From: Cranoglanis bouderius
Taxonomy: Eukaryota; Chordata; Actinopteri; Siluriformes; Cranoglanididae
Direction: 5' to 3'
Length of the DNA: 64,000 bases
Assembly (NCBI GenBank): GCA_023630585.1
Contig: CM042543.1
Span: forward strand, 13,700,260 to 13,764,259
The translations under genes and the position numbers were made by a program. The notes below the pieces were generated by a model. That model worked only from the letters and a program-made list of their open reading frames with translations. It did not search any database and was not told the DNA's origin. Positions within the stretch are counted from its first letter, which is position 1; each line of letters begins with the position of its first letter. This document shows positions 12,378 through 25,000 of this stretch, piece after piece.

Positions 12378-13708
12378 ACAGTACTGCTACAATATGAATC
12401 AGGGTTTTAACTTGGATATAAACTGGACTGGCTGTTGGTGAGAGCACAAAAATGTCACTCTTGCTCAAAGTGATCATAGAGTTTTCCAGCATCTACTTTT
12501 AAATCTGATTCCTCTTTTCTTTTTTTTATTTTAAACTGTTGTCTTTTGGCTGTGAGAAGAGCGAACATGTTTACAATACTGCAAAAGACTTAAAGAACCT
12601 CTGCACTGTTACCATAATTGAAATTATTTCTGATATGCCAGTGATGAATAATACCAAAAGGTTGACTTGTTCTGTCTGGATTATATGTTTTAGTGACATT
12701 GCAAAGTCTCGCAAGCAGTTTTTGGGTTTGCATCAAATAGCTGACAAATGTGTGGCTCATGTCGGAGCCCTGAGCTTTATGAATGGCCTAGCGAGTAATG
12801 TTAATCAGAAGCTGTGGTCAGCAAATCCACTGCTGGAGTCAGTTCCAGGATTTTTCATCTCCAAGTGAAATCCAGCACACTCGGAGTTGACTGATTGGCG
12901 ACGTTCACAGCTTTGAGGTCTTCGGGGGTCACTTGGGTTTCATAACTAACCAAAAATGAATTTTCCTCTCTGATTAAGTGACCTAGGAGAGGCTTAAGGA
13001 GAGGCCTGCAGGCTGAGAACAGGAATAAGTCACACCCAGTAGATTCAGATTGGCCAGTTGAAAGCAGCAAATGCAAAATCCGGCACGGTATGTTAGAACA
13101 TGTCTCTCAAATACAGTGTTTTGCATGTAATATTCTGGGAATAAACCGTTTTATACATAAATATGCATTGTTTTGAATAACCTTCATAGTTGTTTAGTTT
13201 GTAAACTGCTGCAGAACATTTTGTTTACTTTTACCATTGCTTTCCATGCACATACTGTACAGATTTTTTTTTTATGTCTAGTTGATCAGTCACCCTGGTT
13301 TTCTGTCTCACATCTTTTCATCATTTTAACTAATTTCTTTGTGAAACTTCCAGCAGTTTCTGTAGGACTAACAGGTCCTGTAAAAATTGTGAGATTGTTA
13401 AACATTTCTAATGATTGTATCATTGGTCTTGGAGAATAAAAAGAAAGATTTTGTTTAAAATGCTTGACTGGGCTATATCTTTCACACTAAGGTGAAAAGG
13501 CAATCATAAATCCAAACTGTGTGACATTATTATACTGGATGATATATGACATCCAATAATTTTTTTTATTTATTTTTTTTACAGAATCCTACCTTCAGAA
13601 CTCTACCTCAATAAATGTGATTGTACAGCAGGTGCTTCCTAAGAAAAATGAACAACTGCTGTAATGGTCAAGGGAAGTGCAAAAACCTATTTTAACTTCC
13701 TTTTAGTG

Positions 13709-14010
13709 AGTGACAGTTATAATAACATAGCCTTGGGCACCACCAGTTTGTATTCTGCAGGTATTACTGCTCTGGAAAGCCCCTGCACGATCAATGAAAA
13801 AAGGCTAAATCTGGGTGCAGACTGCAGTCTTTAGTTCAAGCTGTGTCTCATATATCATATTTAGTGACAGTTAGAATAACACCCTCATGCACAGACAGTT
13901 TGGAAAATCCACATATGATCACCTGAAAAAGGCAAAGACGTGTTCAGTGCATCGCACAGCAGTCATTATTTCAGGCCGTATCTCATGAGGCGTAATTCGT
14001 TCTGGCTGCA
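13709..14010. repeat. Diverged two-copy tandem duplication, ~154 bp period
   Basis: Copy 1 begins AGTGACAGTTATAATAAC at 13709 and copy 2 begins AGTGACAGTTAGAATAAC at 13863. Later landmarks (a GATCA...GAAAAAAGG block and a TCTCAT block) recur in the same order with small indels. Confidence 0.65.
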
Positions 14011-14112
14011 CGGGTAGTATTGTCAGCTGATATTTTATAGCTAACTTGTTGAATTCTATGCCGTTCTGCTGATACTGAGGCACTTTGTTTGGTTGAGAAT
14101 GGTATATATATA

Positions 14113-14466
14113 CAGGGTGTCCCAAAGGTCTCCATTCATAGCTAAATGAATAGAAAATGTCTTCATACTTAGTTTATATTATATATATTTTTTCAGATCA
14201 CCTTTAAGAATGCCTTTGACAAAAGAAGAACGTACTGAAATCATTCTCATGACTGGATCGGGAAGCTGTCACAAGGTTGCGATGGACTTTAACAGGAAAC
14301 ATGGCAAGCACAACACACATGACACTGTTGCCAAACTTATTAACAAATTCAAAAAGACTGGAAGGCATAACAAGTGGATGCCCATGAATATCCACTGACG
14401 GAGGCATAACCAACCTGGTGCTGGCAAACATAGTGCTCAATGTATGGAGACTTTTGAGACACTCTG
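14113..14466 (+). mobile_element. Deleted mariner-like element, copy 1
   Basis: 354 bp flanked by TA (14111-14112, 14467-14468). The left end CAGGGTGTCCCAAAGGTCTC is mirrored by the right end. It keeps only the 5' end of the transposase: a 62-codon frame from 14210 starting MPLTKEERTEIILMTGSGSC, a helix-turn-helix segment. The catalytic part is deleted. Confidence 0.85.
14210..14398 (+). pseudogene. Transposase N-terminal helix-turn-helix fragment, copy 1
   Basis: 62 codons. The segment KVAMDFNRKH followed by THDTVAKLINKFKKTG resembles the N-terminal DNA-binding domain of mariner-type transposases. No DDE/DDD residues remain. It is broken by an internal deletion after KKTG, ending at a stop shortly after. 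Confidence 0.75.
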
Positions 14467-15664
14467 TAGTTTGCAAGACCTCTTTATAAGGGACAGAGGT
14501 GCAACAGGTCTGTTTTTTACATTAACATTCCGAGTCTGACATGTCAAACCTGAATCGTTTTATTTTATTTATTTATTTATTTTTAATCATCTCTGATGCC
14601 AATCTGAGATCTGGCCATAAAAGTTTGGGTCTCCTCCACAGCCAAGCGCTTAACTCAGATTTAAACTTGGTAAAATGAGAAGATGGTCATGTTGATATTC
14701 GCTGAGTCTGTTTATTGAAGGAGGCTTATCTGGATATGTCTTGCTAATATTGAGTACGGACTCAAATCTCCATAAGATTCTTTAAGATTTCCTGTCACTC
14801 TGCCAGACTTTACCATTTATAGGATTTCTGCCAAAGACTTTCAAAACATACTGGGAATGAAGCACAAATGTCCCATTGTATGTCATGTGATTAATGCAAA
14901 ACTGATTTGTTCCATGTAAAGAATCAGTTAAGGCAGTGCGATCTTTAAACACATCGCTGACTGTTTGCCTAAAGCTGCACTGAAGGCCCTTTAAACAATC
15001 ATATCAGTGAATACAAACATCCTAAAGCTCAGCTTGGCTCAGTGTTTGGGTTGGATCACATCAATAAGGAAACTCAATGGGCTTTTCTAGTACCATGTGT
15101 AAATACTTTTGATACATTTATAGTCAGGTTATTTCTCATTGGCATGCAAGGTTTTGTTGGAATTTAGGGTTTTCTGTACGTGTCCGGTTTGTTACTTAAA
15201 AGGTTCAAAACAGAGGCTAACTACTTCATGGGTGATTCCATTCAAGTTGGTTCTAAAGTAAAATGTCACCAATTGATGTATACATTAAATGTTGGATTAA
15301 CATTTCTCCACAAAATAGTTACACAAAAATTTCTCTTGCTTGAGAAATTACAATTAAGAATTGTAAACAGTTGGCAAATTCATAATGGAACTCTGATTTA
15401 TGTTCTGTATCTTAGGTACTGTGTGAAAGTGTCTTCTATGTACAGTGAGAAATATGACACTCACTGAAACAACAGAAAGCTTTGTCCAGCGTAGTCTTCA
15501 TTAAGTTGGCCAACTTCCCCAGAAGTGCGTATCATCTCTGTGGCTACTTGCAGCAAAAGGGAAGGACTGGATATTTAATTAGAAAAACACTCATTCGTAG
15601 GAGTAAGAGCTTTTCAGTGAAGAGGTTCTCATTACATCTTTAAATCAAACGTAAACTTTAACTA

Positions 15665-16048
15665 CAGGGTGTCCCAAAAGTCTCCATACAAAGGGGAAAT
15701 TAATACTTTTTTGCTAAATGTCTTCCAAAATTTTTCATACTTAGTTTATATATATATATTTTTTTTCAGATAGCCTTTAAGAATGCCTTTGACAAAAGAA
15801 GAACGTACTGAAATCATTCTCATGGCTGGATCGGGAAGCTGTCGCAAGGTTGCGATGGACTTTAACAGGAAACATGTCAAGTACTTCACACACAACACTG
15901 TTACCAAACTTATTAACAAATTCAAAAAGACTGGAAGTGTTGCAGACCAACCGAGAAGTGGACGTCCACGAACAGCCTGACGAAGGCACAGCCTGCCTGG
16001 TGCTGGCAAACATAGTCCCCTATGGATGGAGACTTTTGGGACACCTGG
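15665..16048 (+). mobile_element. Deleted mariner-like element, copy 2
   Basis: 384 bp flanked by TA (15663-15664, 16049-16050) with the same ends as the element at 14113. The sequence after the transposase fragment (CCTGGTGCTGGCAAACATAG) is shared by both copies, so both carry the same internal deletion and descend from one deleted parent. Confidence 0.88.
15783..15980 (+). pseudogene. Transposase N-terminal helix-turn-helix fragment, copy 2
   Basis: 65 codons starting MPLTKEERTEIILMAGSGSC and extending further than copy 1 to the linker SVADQPRSGRPRTA, a GRPR-type motif typical of the linker between helix-turn-helix domains. A small frameshift then gives a stop; continuing in another frame the sequence still reads transposase-like (DEGTACLVLANI). 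Confidence 0.78.
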
Positions 16049-16474
16049 TACTTAGTACTTAGGAGACTAATGACGTTTCCTGTGTTTCAGTGATTTTTTT
16101 TTATGGCAGACATCGTGTAGGCCTTGTAGCTGTCCTGTCTTAAATATATGGATTTTTTTTTGCATATTAAAAGGGTACATTTAAGGGTTATTTTGGATAG
16201 ATAATGTTTCTTAACATCCTAAAAGAGATCTTATTGGAACCCTTTCTGATAGAGAAACAGTGGTGAGGTTTTACAGAATTGTTAAGAGTTCCCGAGAAGG
16301 ACAACCAAAAAACCTATAGATTCCAGAAATGTTTTAAAGTCTCAGGTTTGTCAGTGTTGTTGTCATGTATTGTTATCATGCAACATTAAAAAAAAAAAAT
16401 TATGTAGGTTTAGGCTTTGTATGATGTATGATTTGAGGATTTATTCTAGCATTTTACTAGTTAAATGATAAATT

Positions 16475-16487
<13 letters not shown>

Positions 16488-16554
<67 letters not shown>
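16488..16554. repeat. (AT)n microsatellite
   Basis: A pure AT run preceded by a short ATAC stretch. Confidence 0.95.
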
Positions 16555-16560
<6 letters not shown>

Positions 16561-17113
16561 GAAATATGTTTCCATTGCAATCTTAGGTTTATTAATGTAA
16601 CAAAACTGATTAGCTAGGAAACAAATAAATGTTTTAGAAATATATTATTTTTGGATAAAGAAAAGTTTCTATTTTAAATGAGTAACATCACAGACACCAA
16701 AGACTTTTTTGTGGCATGAAACTGAAACGTTTATATTTAAGAAAGTCTGGGGGGAAAAAACACTTTAGCTTCCCATGTGCTCTTGATCATTCTTTTGTTT
16801 TGACCATGACACACTGGAAATGGTTCAAAAAAAAAAAAAAAAGACCTTCTTGTGTTTTTAAAGGGTTTATTTCATTTAACGTTTTCGTTTGGGTAACAGC
16901 ACTGACATAAACTTGAGAAACATGCAGTTTTCATTAAATAATGCAATTTAATTGTGAATAAAATATATACTGTTAAACATAGATTGACGGCACATTGTTT
17001 TATAATGTGTACAAAATAAATGATTATTAATCGTGTTTTGTACCAAAACTAATAGCTTACACATGGAGATGTTGGGGGATTGTTTATGTTTCCCACAATT
17101 CTTATGCACAAGT

Positions 17114-17115
17114 AA

Positions 17116-17164
<49 letters not shown>
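17114..17164. repeat. (TAA)n microsatellite
   Basis: About 17 TAA units; the poly-Ile frame on the minus strand is an artefact. Confidence 0.95.
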
Positions 17165-17469
17165 GGAAAAGAAAAGTGCATGATTGATATTAATGTTTAT
17201 CAATAAATAAATTTATAGTAAGGAAACTGCAGATAACAAATGGCGTCGGCTCTGCTATTGAAGTCTATAGCACAGTTCTCTAGAATCTTCTAACACAACT
17301 GAACGATCAGATCACAGTATAGATGTCGTCTGACGTGTCGCCTGTATTTCTTAAGAATCCGATCTCTTACATTCAGGTCAGCTTTTGACAGATAACAGTT
17401 CAGGAGAGCTGGTGTGCTGTAATAACATGACCAGAGGAAGACGTGATGAGGACTTTGAAAGGACTTGAT

Positions 17470-17862
17470 CACGGGCCTGCACGTTACTGCGAAAAGTGGA
17501 AAACGTCTACGTGATTAATGAATCCGATTTCTCCCTGCTGCCGTGAGCTGCGCGATCCAGACTAACAGAACCCTTGTGTTTCTTTCTCACGTGTCCGGAT
17601 TTATTTGAGCGGCTCTGATTTACGCGTCATTTCCCATATTTCTCTGCGCGTGAAATACGAGGGCTCCGGTTTCACTGCGTGTCGCGAGGAGGTCTGCTCA
17701 TTTCTCACAGACCTAAAAAACAACCCGATGGCCCCAGAATCATTTCACAAGCAATCCCAAATCCACGAGTTTAACGATGGCACCTTGCCACAGAGAGCGG
17801 CCCAGACGCTCGTGCTTTCCATGTGAAAACAGAGCCACTCGGTGTCCCTGCGCTGTCTCAGC

Positions 17863-17898
<36 letters not shown>

Positions 17899-18060
17899 GC
17901 CGTGATTTACACCGGCAGCTGAGCGGCCAGTGTCGGTGAAATATTTGCTGCCACCGGGAGGGAGATCCGGACAAATGAAGTGTGAAGCTCCCGGGAGCAG
18001 CAGCAGGAGGAGGAGGAGGAGAAGGAGGAAGAGGGCGGCACAGACACTGTGAATGCGCAC
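17470..18060. promoter_or_regulatory. Orphan CpG-rich block, candidate CpG-island promoter or regulatory element
   Basis: Counting by eye gives roughly three dozen CpGs in under 600 bp, against very few in flanking AT-rich DNA. It contains CACGTG-like and GCGCG patches, an AC tract, and a purine-rich GGAGGAGGAGG stretch near 18005-18030. No exon of a known gene is recognised on either strand. It lies between the 3' ends of RUNX2 and CLIC5, where no promoter is expected. Confidence 0.5.
17865..17895. repeat. (CA)n microsatellite
   Basis: About 15 CA units inside the CpG-rich block. Confidence 0.93.
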
Positions 18061-18273
18061 AGCAGAGCTTGAGACTGGAGAAACTTATGAATAGGAGAGC
18101 AGATTGCCCGTCTGATGAGGAATGAAGAACTGCAAATGACACTGCATTAATGCTTGAGAGAACTGCAAGCCTATCCCAACTCCTCAGTATTAACTGTTAG
18201 GGTTTGGCTCAGAAGAAGCAGCAACTGAATAGGAGAAAGCAGGTACTTACAGACATTTAAAAGCACAATGATG

Positions 18274-18307
18274 TAAAATAAATAAATAAATAAATAAATA
18301 AATAAAT
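18274..18307. repeat. (AAAT)n microsatellite
   Basis: A pure AAAT/AAAC-free run of about 8 units. Confidence 0.92.
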
Positions 18308-18785
18308 CGAAAATATGGTGCGGCCTTGAGCAAGTCACAAAGGTCAAACCCACGATATCGTGCTCACGAGTTTGCAGGACAACAGCGAGAAATGCTGCCC
18401 TCGTGTGGCCATGGAAATATTTTGCCAACAGAGCAAGAGCAAACTCAAATGGGTACGAAGAACCACGGTTACATGGCACGTTCAGGAAAAGTAACCCCTC
18501 AGGGACAGCCATGGGTTCAGTTTACATATAAACATACCTTTAATAGGTAAATACTCTAAGAAAGAAAGAAAAAAGATAGAGAGTAGTAAATGTCGGGTTC
18601 CAGACAGAACACTTTATCCCCAGGGTTGCCTGGTCTTTTCAGGGGAAAGTAGCTAATGCATGCTCAAAAAGGTGCTAGAAGTCACCAAATGACATAACTG
18701 ACTAATCTGAGTATTTATCGGATCATCATGATGATTTACATATCAAAAGGTTTTACATGAAGAAGAAACAATACAATAGTCAGCA

Positions 18786-19014
18786 GTGGTGGCTCAATGG
18801 TTAAGGCTCTGGGTTACTGACCAGAAGGGCAGAGAACCACCAAGTGGTGCTACTGTTGGGCCATTGAACGAGGCCCTTAACCATATCTGCTCCAGGGGTG
18901 CCGTGTCATGGCTGACCCTGCGCTCGGACCCCTGCTTCCTAACAAGCTATGATATGTGAAGAAATAATTTTACTGTGTTGTAATGTATATGTGAAAAATA
19001 AAGACTTCTTCTTC
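18786..19014 (+). mobile_element. tRNA-derived SINE
   Basis: It begins with an RNA polymerase III A-box-like TGGCTCAATGG (18790-18800) and has a degenerate B-box region. It continues with a body familiar from fish SINEs (GGCCCTTAACC, TTCCTAACAAGCT, TAATGTATATGTG) and ends in an AATAAAGACTTCTTCTT tail. Confidence 0.78.
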
Positions 19015-22000
19015 TAGAATAGAAAAGAAAAGAAGAGAAAAGAAAATAACTGGTCCTTGTGAACACATGCTCTTGGGATGTAACTGACTATAACATCAAT
19101 ACATTACATCAGAATGAAGAGAGAATGTGTTCTAAAAAGATACCAATACAGATACAAATAGGAGGCACGCTTTTGTGAGAAAGCTTGCTGAAAGGTTCAC
19201 AAGGCATTTAGTTGAGACTAAAGATGTGCGCTGGGACTAGAAACTCATGGGACGCAGAAAAACCATGTTGCATAATTCATTCACATAGTTTGGCATTGAT
19301 GACATGCGGACGGTGCTGGCATTTCGACCTCTGCCAGGTTTTTTTCAGTGGTTTCCAGTGTTTCCAAAAGCTAGTTATAGTTATAGTTATAATTAAACCA
19401 ACTTTGGGTTTAATTTTGAATAAGATTCAGATACGAATATTTGGAGTACTAAACAGATCCAGATGCAGATATTGTCATTGTGTTACAACCATAGCTTCGC
19501 ACAAGCACAACTTTACACACTATCAGCCTTTACACACTGGTAGTTCGTCGACCGAACCTGCTCTCTCAACTAAACTCTGTTAGTAGATGCTAAAGTGGTC
19601 TAAATTGTTGCTAGGTGTCAAAACACAGGCTGAGCTAGTCAAGTTGTCAAGTCACGTCTTTGCCAGCTGTTAAGTTATAAATGTAACATTAGTAGCAGCA
19701 ATTCAGAAACTGGTTCCTAGACCCATGGTCTACCAGTTTGATCAGCTTGCCCTGTGTTATGGAACCCTTAACTTTTTTTTTTTTTTCTGAGAGCGAATGA
19801 CTGGTGTTTTGGCTGTGGTCATCTTCGCCATCTACTAAGGGCAACTTGGGTAATATCCTGTAGAAAATCATCCACTTCAGCTCCATACTTTGCTGGACAT
19901 CTACAAAATGCCAGCTACACCAATTACTAGCTACTTGAGTTCAGAGTACAAAGCTTAAACAGAAAATCCTCATTGATCTCTGTAGTGTAGGTTTTTTTTT
20001 TTTCCTGTAGTGCAGCCAATTTATAGACAGGTACAGCTCTTTCACAGCGGTGGAAAACTTTGACGAACATATTTTGGCACCTACTCTGGTGTATTCAAAT
20101 CATATCATGCCATACCATCACAACATGAGAACGAGTCTCAGTCAGCATTGGAGTATACTGCATGGGTAAGAATATTACAAACCTACAAATCCATTTGACA
20201 TCTAATGCTGTATTAAGATCACCTTTGGATCTGTAATTTAGTCAGCTACAGATTCAGTGTGCAATCCACCCAAGTCTAATTATACCTCATACCCCACAGA
20301 GAAGAATGCATAAAGAGAAGATAAAACTCACAACTGAGTTTTGATCGGTTTCATTCATATCTGTGCACACTTTCATATCAATATTGCTCCTATATTGGCA
20401 ACAGACAGCAAAATTCCTAAAGGAAATGCTTTTGCATATGTGAATGTTTGCATCCAGAACCTTAGGGAGACACATCAGTTCAGTTATAAACCCATGACAG
20501 TATAAATTCCACTGTTAGATTTGTTTAGTGTTTATAAGCTCAAAACTTGTTTATACCTCACATCCTCAGAGGCCGAATGAAATTTCAGTGTTTAAAAACA
20601 ACTGGACAAACAAGAAAATATAAGCGGGAATAGATCGGTGCTTTTAACAGATGAGCTATGACTATATTTACATTTGTCGGACGGCTTATGTGAACTGGGT
20701 TCTAAACATTGAGATTCAATCGAGGAAAGGGAAAGAGTGAGTGATGAAAGAGGCCAGTGGTGTCCTCAGAGCTCTCTCCTTCATGGCAGCCTACCACAGA
20801 CCTGGCATGGCTCTCAGCCAGCGGGCAGACCAGAGGAGCCGACAGCAGAAGGGAGGCCAGGCGCATAAACGGAAACTCAGTCATATCCACAAATGTTGTT
20901 CTGAGTCAGAGAGAGTGGGTGGCAGTGGCCCATGGAAACCATGGCAAGACAGCATTCTGATGCACAAGCAGAAATCTTAATCTGAGCTTTGTGCCATGTA
21001 TATATATATATACATGCATATATATATATATGCAATCAGTCTCTCGAATGCTGGGTGGCTGGTTTTAGATTCTAGAAATAATGTTCTCCGGATTCAGGTT
21101 TTTAAAAAAAATTTTTTTGGAAGAAGTCAAACTACTATGCGGTGCATACAGCCTCTGTTGTGGAAAGCATTTGGCTTGGGCCTCAGTGTGCTTTTAAATA
21201 TAGACTGATCATTAGGGTGCCGTTTTCAAGCAGGGCAACCAAGGAACTGAGCTGTGCTATAAACTGGTTGGATTCCTGCATGGCCTGGGAAGACACTAGC
21301 ATCCTAACGCCCATCATCTTATTGATACAAAATGCCTCCTTGCTCGCAGATCCCAGCACATCATTACTTTCCCCTTTCTCCCAGAAAGAAACTTACATTT
21401 GAAAGCAGAGGGAGAAAAAAGATGTGCAAAACAGAAGAAAGACCCTGTTCTGACACCTCAGTGGAAGCAATGGCATGCCAAATGCTAAACAAATGCATGT
21501 GTCGGAGAGTGACAATTTTACAGAATGTCGGACTCACCCTCTCAATCTGCCATGGTCCACTGCGCTCCATGGCCGGCGTGACATCAACACTGGCCCTTTC
21601 CTCAAAGCATGTCATGGTACAGTCATGAAAGAGCCATTCCTCAGCTTACAGAACACATGTGTGATTTAGTGTGAGTTACTGAAAGACTTGTTGCATTTAC
21701 TTGAGCCTTGTTTCATACACTGTATGTGTGACATTTTCAGGTGACTCCAGATTCAAGAGACAAGTGTGGTTTCAGGCATGAAGTTGCCATTGCAGCAACT
21801 CTGACAAACAAATTTTTTCAACAAAACAAATTCAGGATCTCCAGTAAGACCATCAACATAATGCTGCATTGGCATCTGCAAAACAAATTTGAACAGAGCA
21901 TGTTGAAATGAGTGCACTGTAGGATGGAAAGTTAACGTACTGTACATGGAGAAAAGCTATATGCTCCTGAAAGTTCCAAAAAGTTAACTTGGCCCAGGAC

Positions 22001-25000
22001 AAAAAGTATTCTTACCAAAGCAAACAATGCTGAACGCCATCACATACACCCTCGGCATGAATACGTCTAATTTTCCACCATAAAACGTGGAACTGCTTGG
22101 ATCTTTTCATGAGGTGCAGACGGACAGCACTGAAGTTTAAATCAGGATCTGACCAATCTATACCCACAATTACCCTGCTGTTTGAAATAGGGACGAGCTG
22201 AAACATTTGGTATTATTTAGTGTGTAGGCAATGTCAGTGATGCACAACCAGTTCTCAGTAACAAATCCAACAAGATCTCAGAAGATATTACTGTGCTGCG
22301 CTGCTTAAATCCAGCTCTGTGTATTAACCTATAATTATAAGGATAAAGCAAGCGCTTGTTTTTGAAAAACCTTAACTGAACTGCAGGTTCTCTCGATCAA
22401 GGACTGACTCGACTGTCCAAAAAGCCTCTGATGTCGGGGACTTGAGCCTGCTTGTGGTGAACTAGCATGCCTCGTGCAAGGCCCTTTGGCACTGTCTGTG
22501 GCTCAGGCTCTGCTTTACATTACCATGCATGTGGATTGGTTTTAGAGCTATGAAAATGTAATTGCCACTTCGGTATAAGTTAAATCATGTGGGAAGTGAG
22601 AACTGCTAGTCAGTGGCCTCTTTCATTTTCACACCATACAAGCTGGGGGAAAGCTATAATAAATACAGATGCACAAATGTCTAGGGATTCATGGTAACAA
22701 CAAAAACATAATGCTCATCGCTATCTCACAAAACCCAACAGATTCTAATCTAGTGAGCATGTAGTGGTATGGACTTGTTCACCGATCAATACATTATTTC
22801 GACTGGAACACCTGGAAGGCACTGGCTGGCCTTATTTGCATGCTGAAACCATTAAGTCACACAATGAAAACCGGATTTGCACATTTTCTCAAGCCAACAT
22901 CCAAAGAGCATAGCACTGTTAGACACTATGACAGACTCCACGCATGGAATTGTGCTGGGGTATTATGAGCAGCTGGTTTGAAAACTAAACAAAATCTATT
23001 TTTTTTGCTAATTTTACTCACTCACTAAGGACTATTGTTTTGTCCTCAGCCATGTAGCCAACTAATCATGGCTATGGTAATAGTTTTAGTAGTTTTCTTC
23101 CATAAAGATATATTTAAACAATTTCACATGAGTAAAAGTGTTGTTGTATTGAATATCAGCACAGCTGTGATTGAGCTTTCAGGGAAAATGTACATTAAAA
23201 AATAAACCTCAATTTTTGGCATCCACCAGTTTTTTGCATCTTATTTCATGTTACCGGATGTCTTAAAGCAGATTATTTTGGGGTTTTGTAAACAACAACA
23301 CCGCAAATGGTCATAAGTTAAAACAAACAAACACATAATAGTAGGAAGTAGAGGCTGGGGCTGATTTCTTTCTAGCCCAGACTATACATTCATACAGCCT
23401 ATCAGTGACAGCCAGGTCAAATGATTCCACTCGGTGAATGCCTCCAAGGTTTTGTGTGCATTGAGGCAAATTTATTTGAGCCAGATTCATTGACATATCC
23501 TCAGCAGGGATTGAAAAGGTGCTTGTGAGATAGCAGGTGTAAACTAGAAGTAAACAGACTAAGCACACATTATCCCATCAAAGTAAAATTACAGAAAGGG
23601 ACAAATGCCAGAACTGTGGTTTGAACAACAACAACAAAAAAAAAGCTGGCTAAGTAGTATAATCTTTTTAATCAGCCCATTCAATATTGTGACAATTCAC
23701 TGACTGTGAAGCAGAAAATTTCCCATGATAAGAATGATGACTGTTAAAGTACAGTGGATCTTTGAGCAGTGTCACACTAATGACACTACACACACTGTGG
23801 TAAGTGACCTAATACTTTTTGCTAGAAATATGCTGTTGTTAGCTATGTTTTACATTTATCTACCCAGTTTGTATTAAAGATAGATAGTTATTAGCATTAT
23901 TCACATATTAAAATGAGCATTATATTGCAGTCAGCATTATTAGCATGCTAGCATGTTTAGCTGTTCCTTGCTGTTTTTAGCTACTGTTTTGATGTTCCTT
24001 AGTGAAAAGTGACAAATGTAATTTGTGATTTCTTTATTTTTTTGTGTAATTTCTCTATATTTTGTCATTCTTTGTTGTACTTTTACTTTAATACTTTAAG
24101 TAACTATAATGGTCTGTACATTTTTGTTTTACCTTGAGTAAATAATTTGAAGCCTTCCCGGTTCGAAGGTTCCAGGTCAGTCCTCAGTTGCTACATCTAA
24201 TACTGAATAGAAGAAATACAAGACATCAAATGCACCACAGATGTATTACTGAAGTGTCTCTCTTCATTGTGTTCCATCGAGAGCCCGAAGGGACATGATG
24301 ATATGTGTGGTGCAACAAACTGAATGTCTGGACCCATGTGCTCCAGGCAAGACATTTTATCATCCTGAATGCCGCAAAGCTTGCTTAAGTAATCAAGGAA
24401 GGAGTGAGGTGCATGTTTGACAGCCCCCCATACCACCAGTGGCCAAATAAAGATTGCAGACGTATATATGCAGATGGTTTGAATTTGCAGTGAAAGAAAC
24501 ACGCTGGACAGGCCTGAGCTGGTGAAAGGGCTTCCTCCACAGGAAGTGCAATAATTAAAGCCCAGGAGGCCGAGCAGCCCCAGGCCACTGCAGCCGTAGC
24601 TGAGGAACACCTCTCCAGTTTCACCCAGAACTCCACCAGTGTGATCTCCATACACATATTACACTGCACCGTGTGTTATTCTGCTGTCAACCAAGTCTGA
24701 CACGGAGAGCAGGCAATCTGATGGTGTGACAGGGAATTTTCATACACACTGTTTCCCTGAGGACAGGTACAGGTTATTTTTGTCAAAACTTTTTTGCATA
24801 CTTGTTAAGTTAAATTCGCCTAAATAATGATCATGAAATTTATGATCATGCATACTGTGTGACGGAAAATGTTGAAATCCATGAAAACAAAACGTATTGC
24901 TATTAATATTTTTGCAAATGCAAGATTTCAACTTGAAGTGAGTGTTCTATGGATTCCTCGCATTGCATATATAATATGCAATTATATAACATAATATAAT

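Larger units (their letters stand above)
12221..17469. other. Intergenic region, RUNX2 side
   Basis: No exon recognised. It contains a TG tract (12343-12377), a diverged two-copy tandem duplication (13709-14010), two related deleted mariner-like elements (14113-14466, 15665-16048), an AT tract (about 16488-16554) and a TAA tract (17114-17164). Confidence 0.75.

Noticed and set aside
17605..17826. 73-codon open frame in the CpG-rich block
   Set aside because: No recognisable motif and a chance frame is expected in stop-poor GC-rich DNA; reported only as a regulatory candidate.
18786..18860. tRNA gene
   Set aside because: Has an A box but no proper B box or cloverleaf, and is followed by a SINE body; the heads at 38880-38917 and 46176-46240 are likewise SINE parts.
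24197..24655. Protein-coding gene
   Set aside because: No family resemblance, no splice or promoter context; kept only as a low-interest observation.
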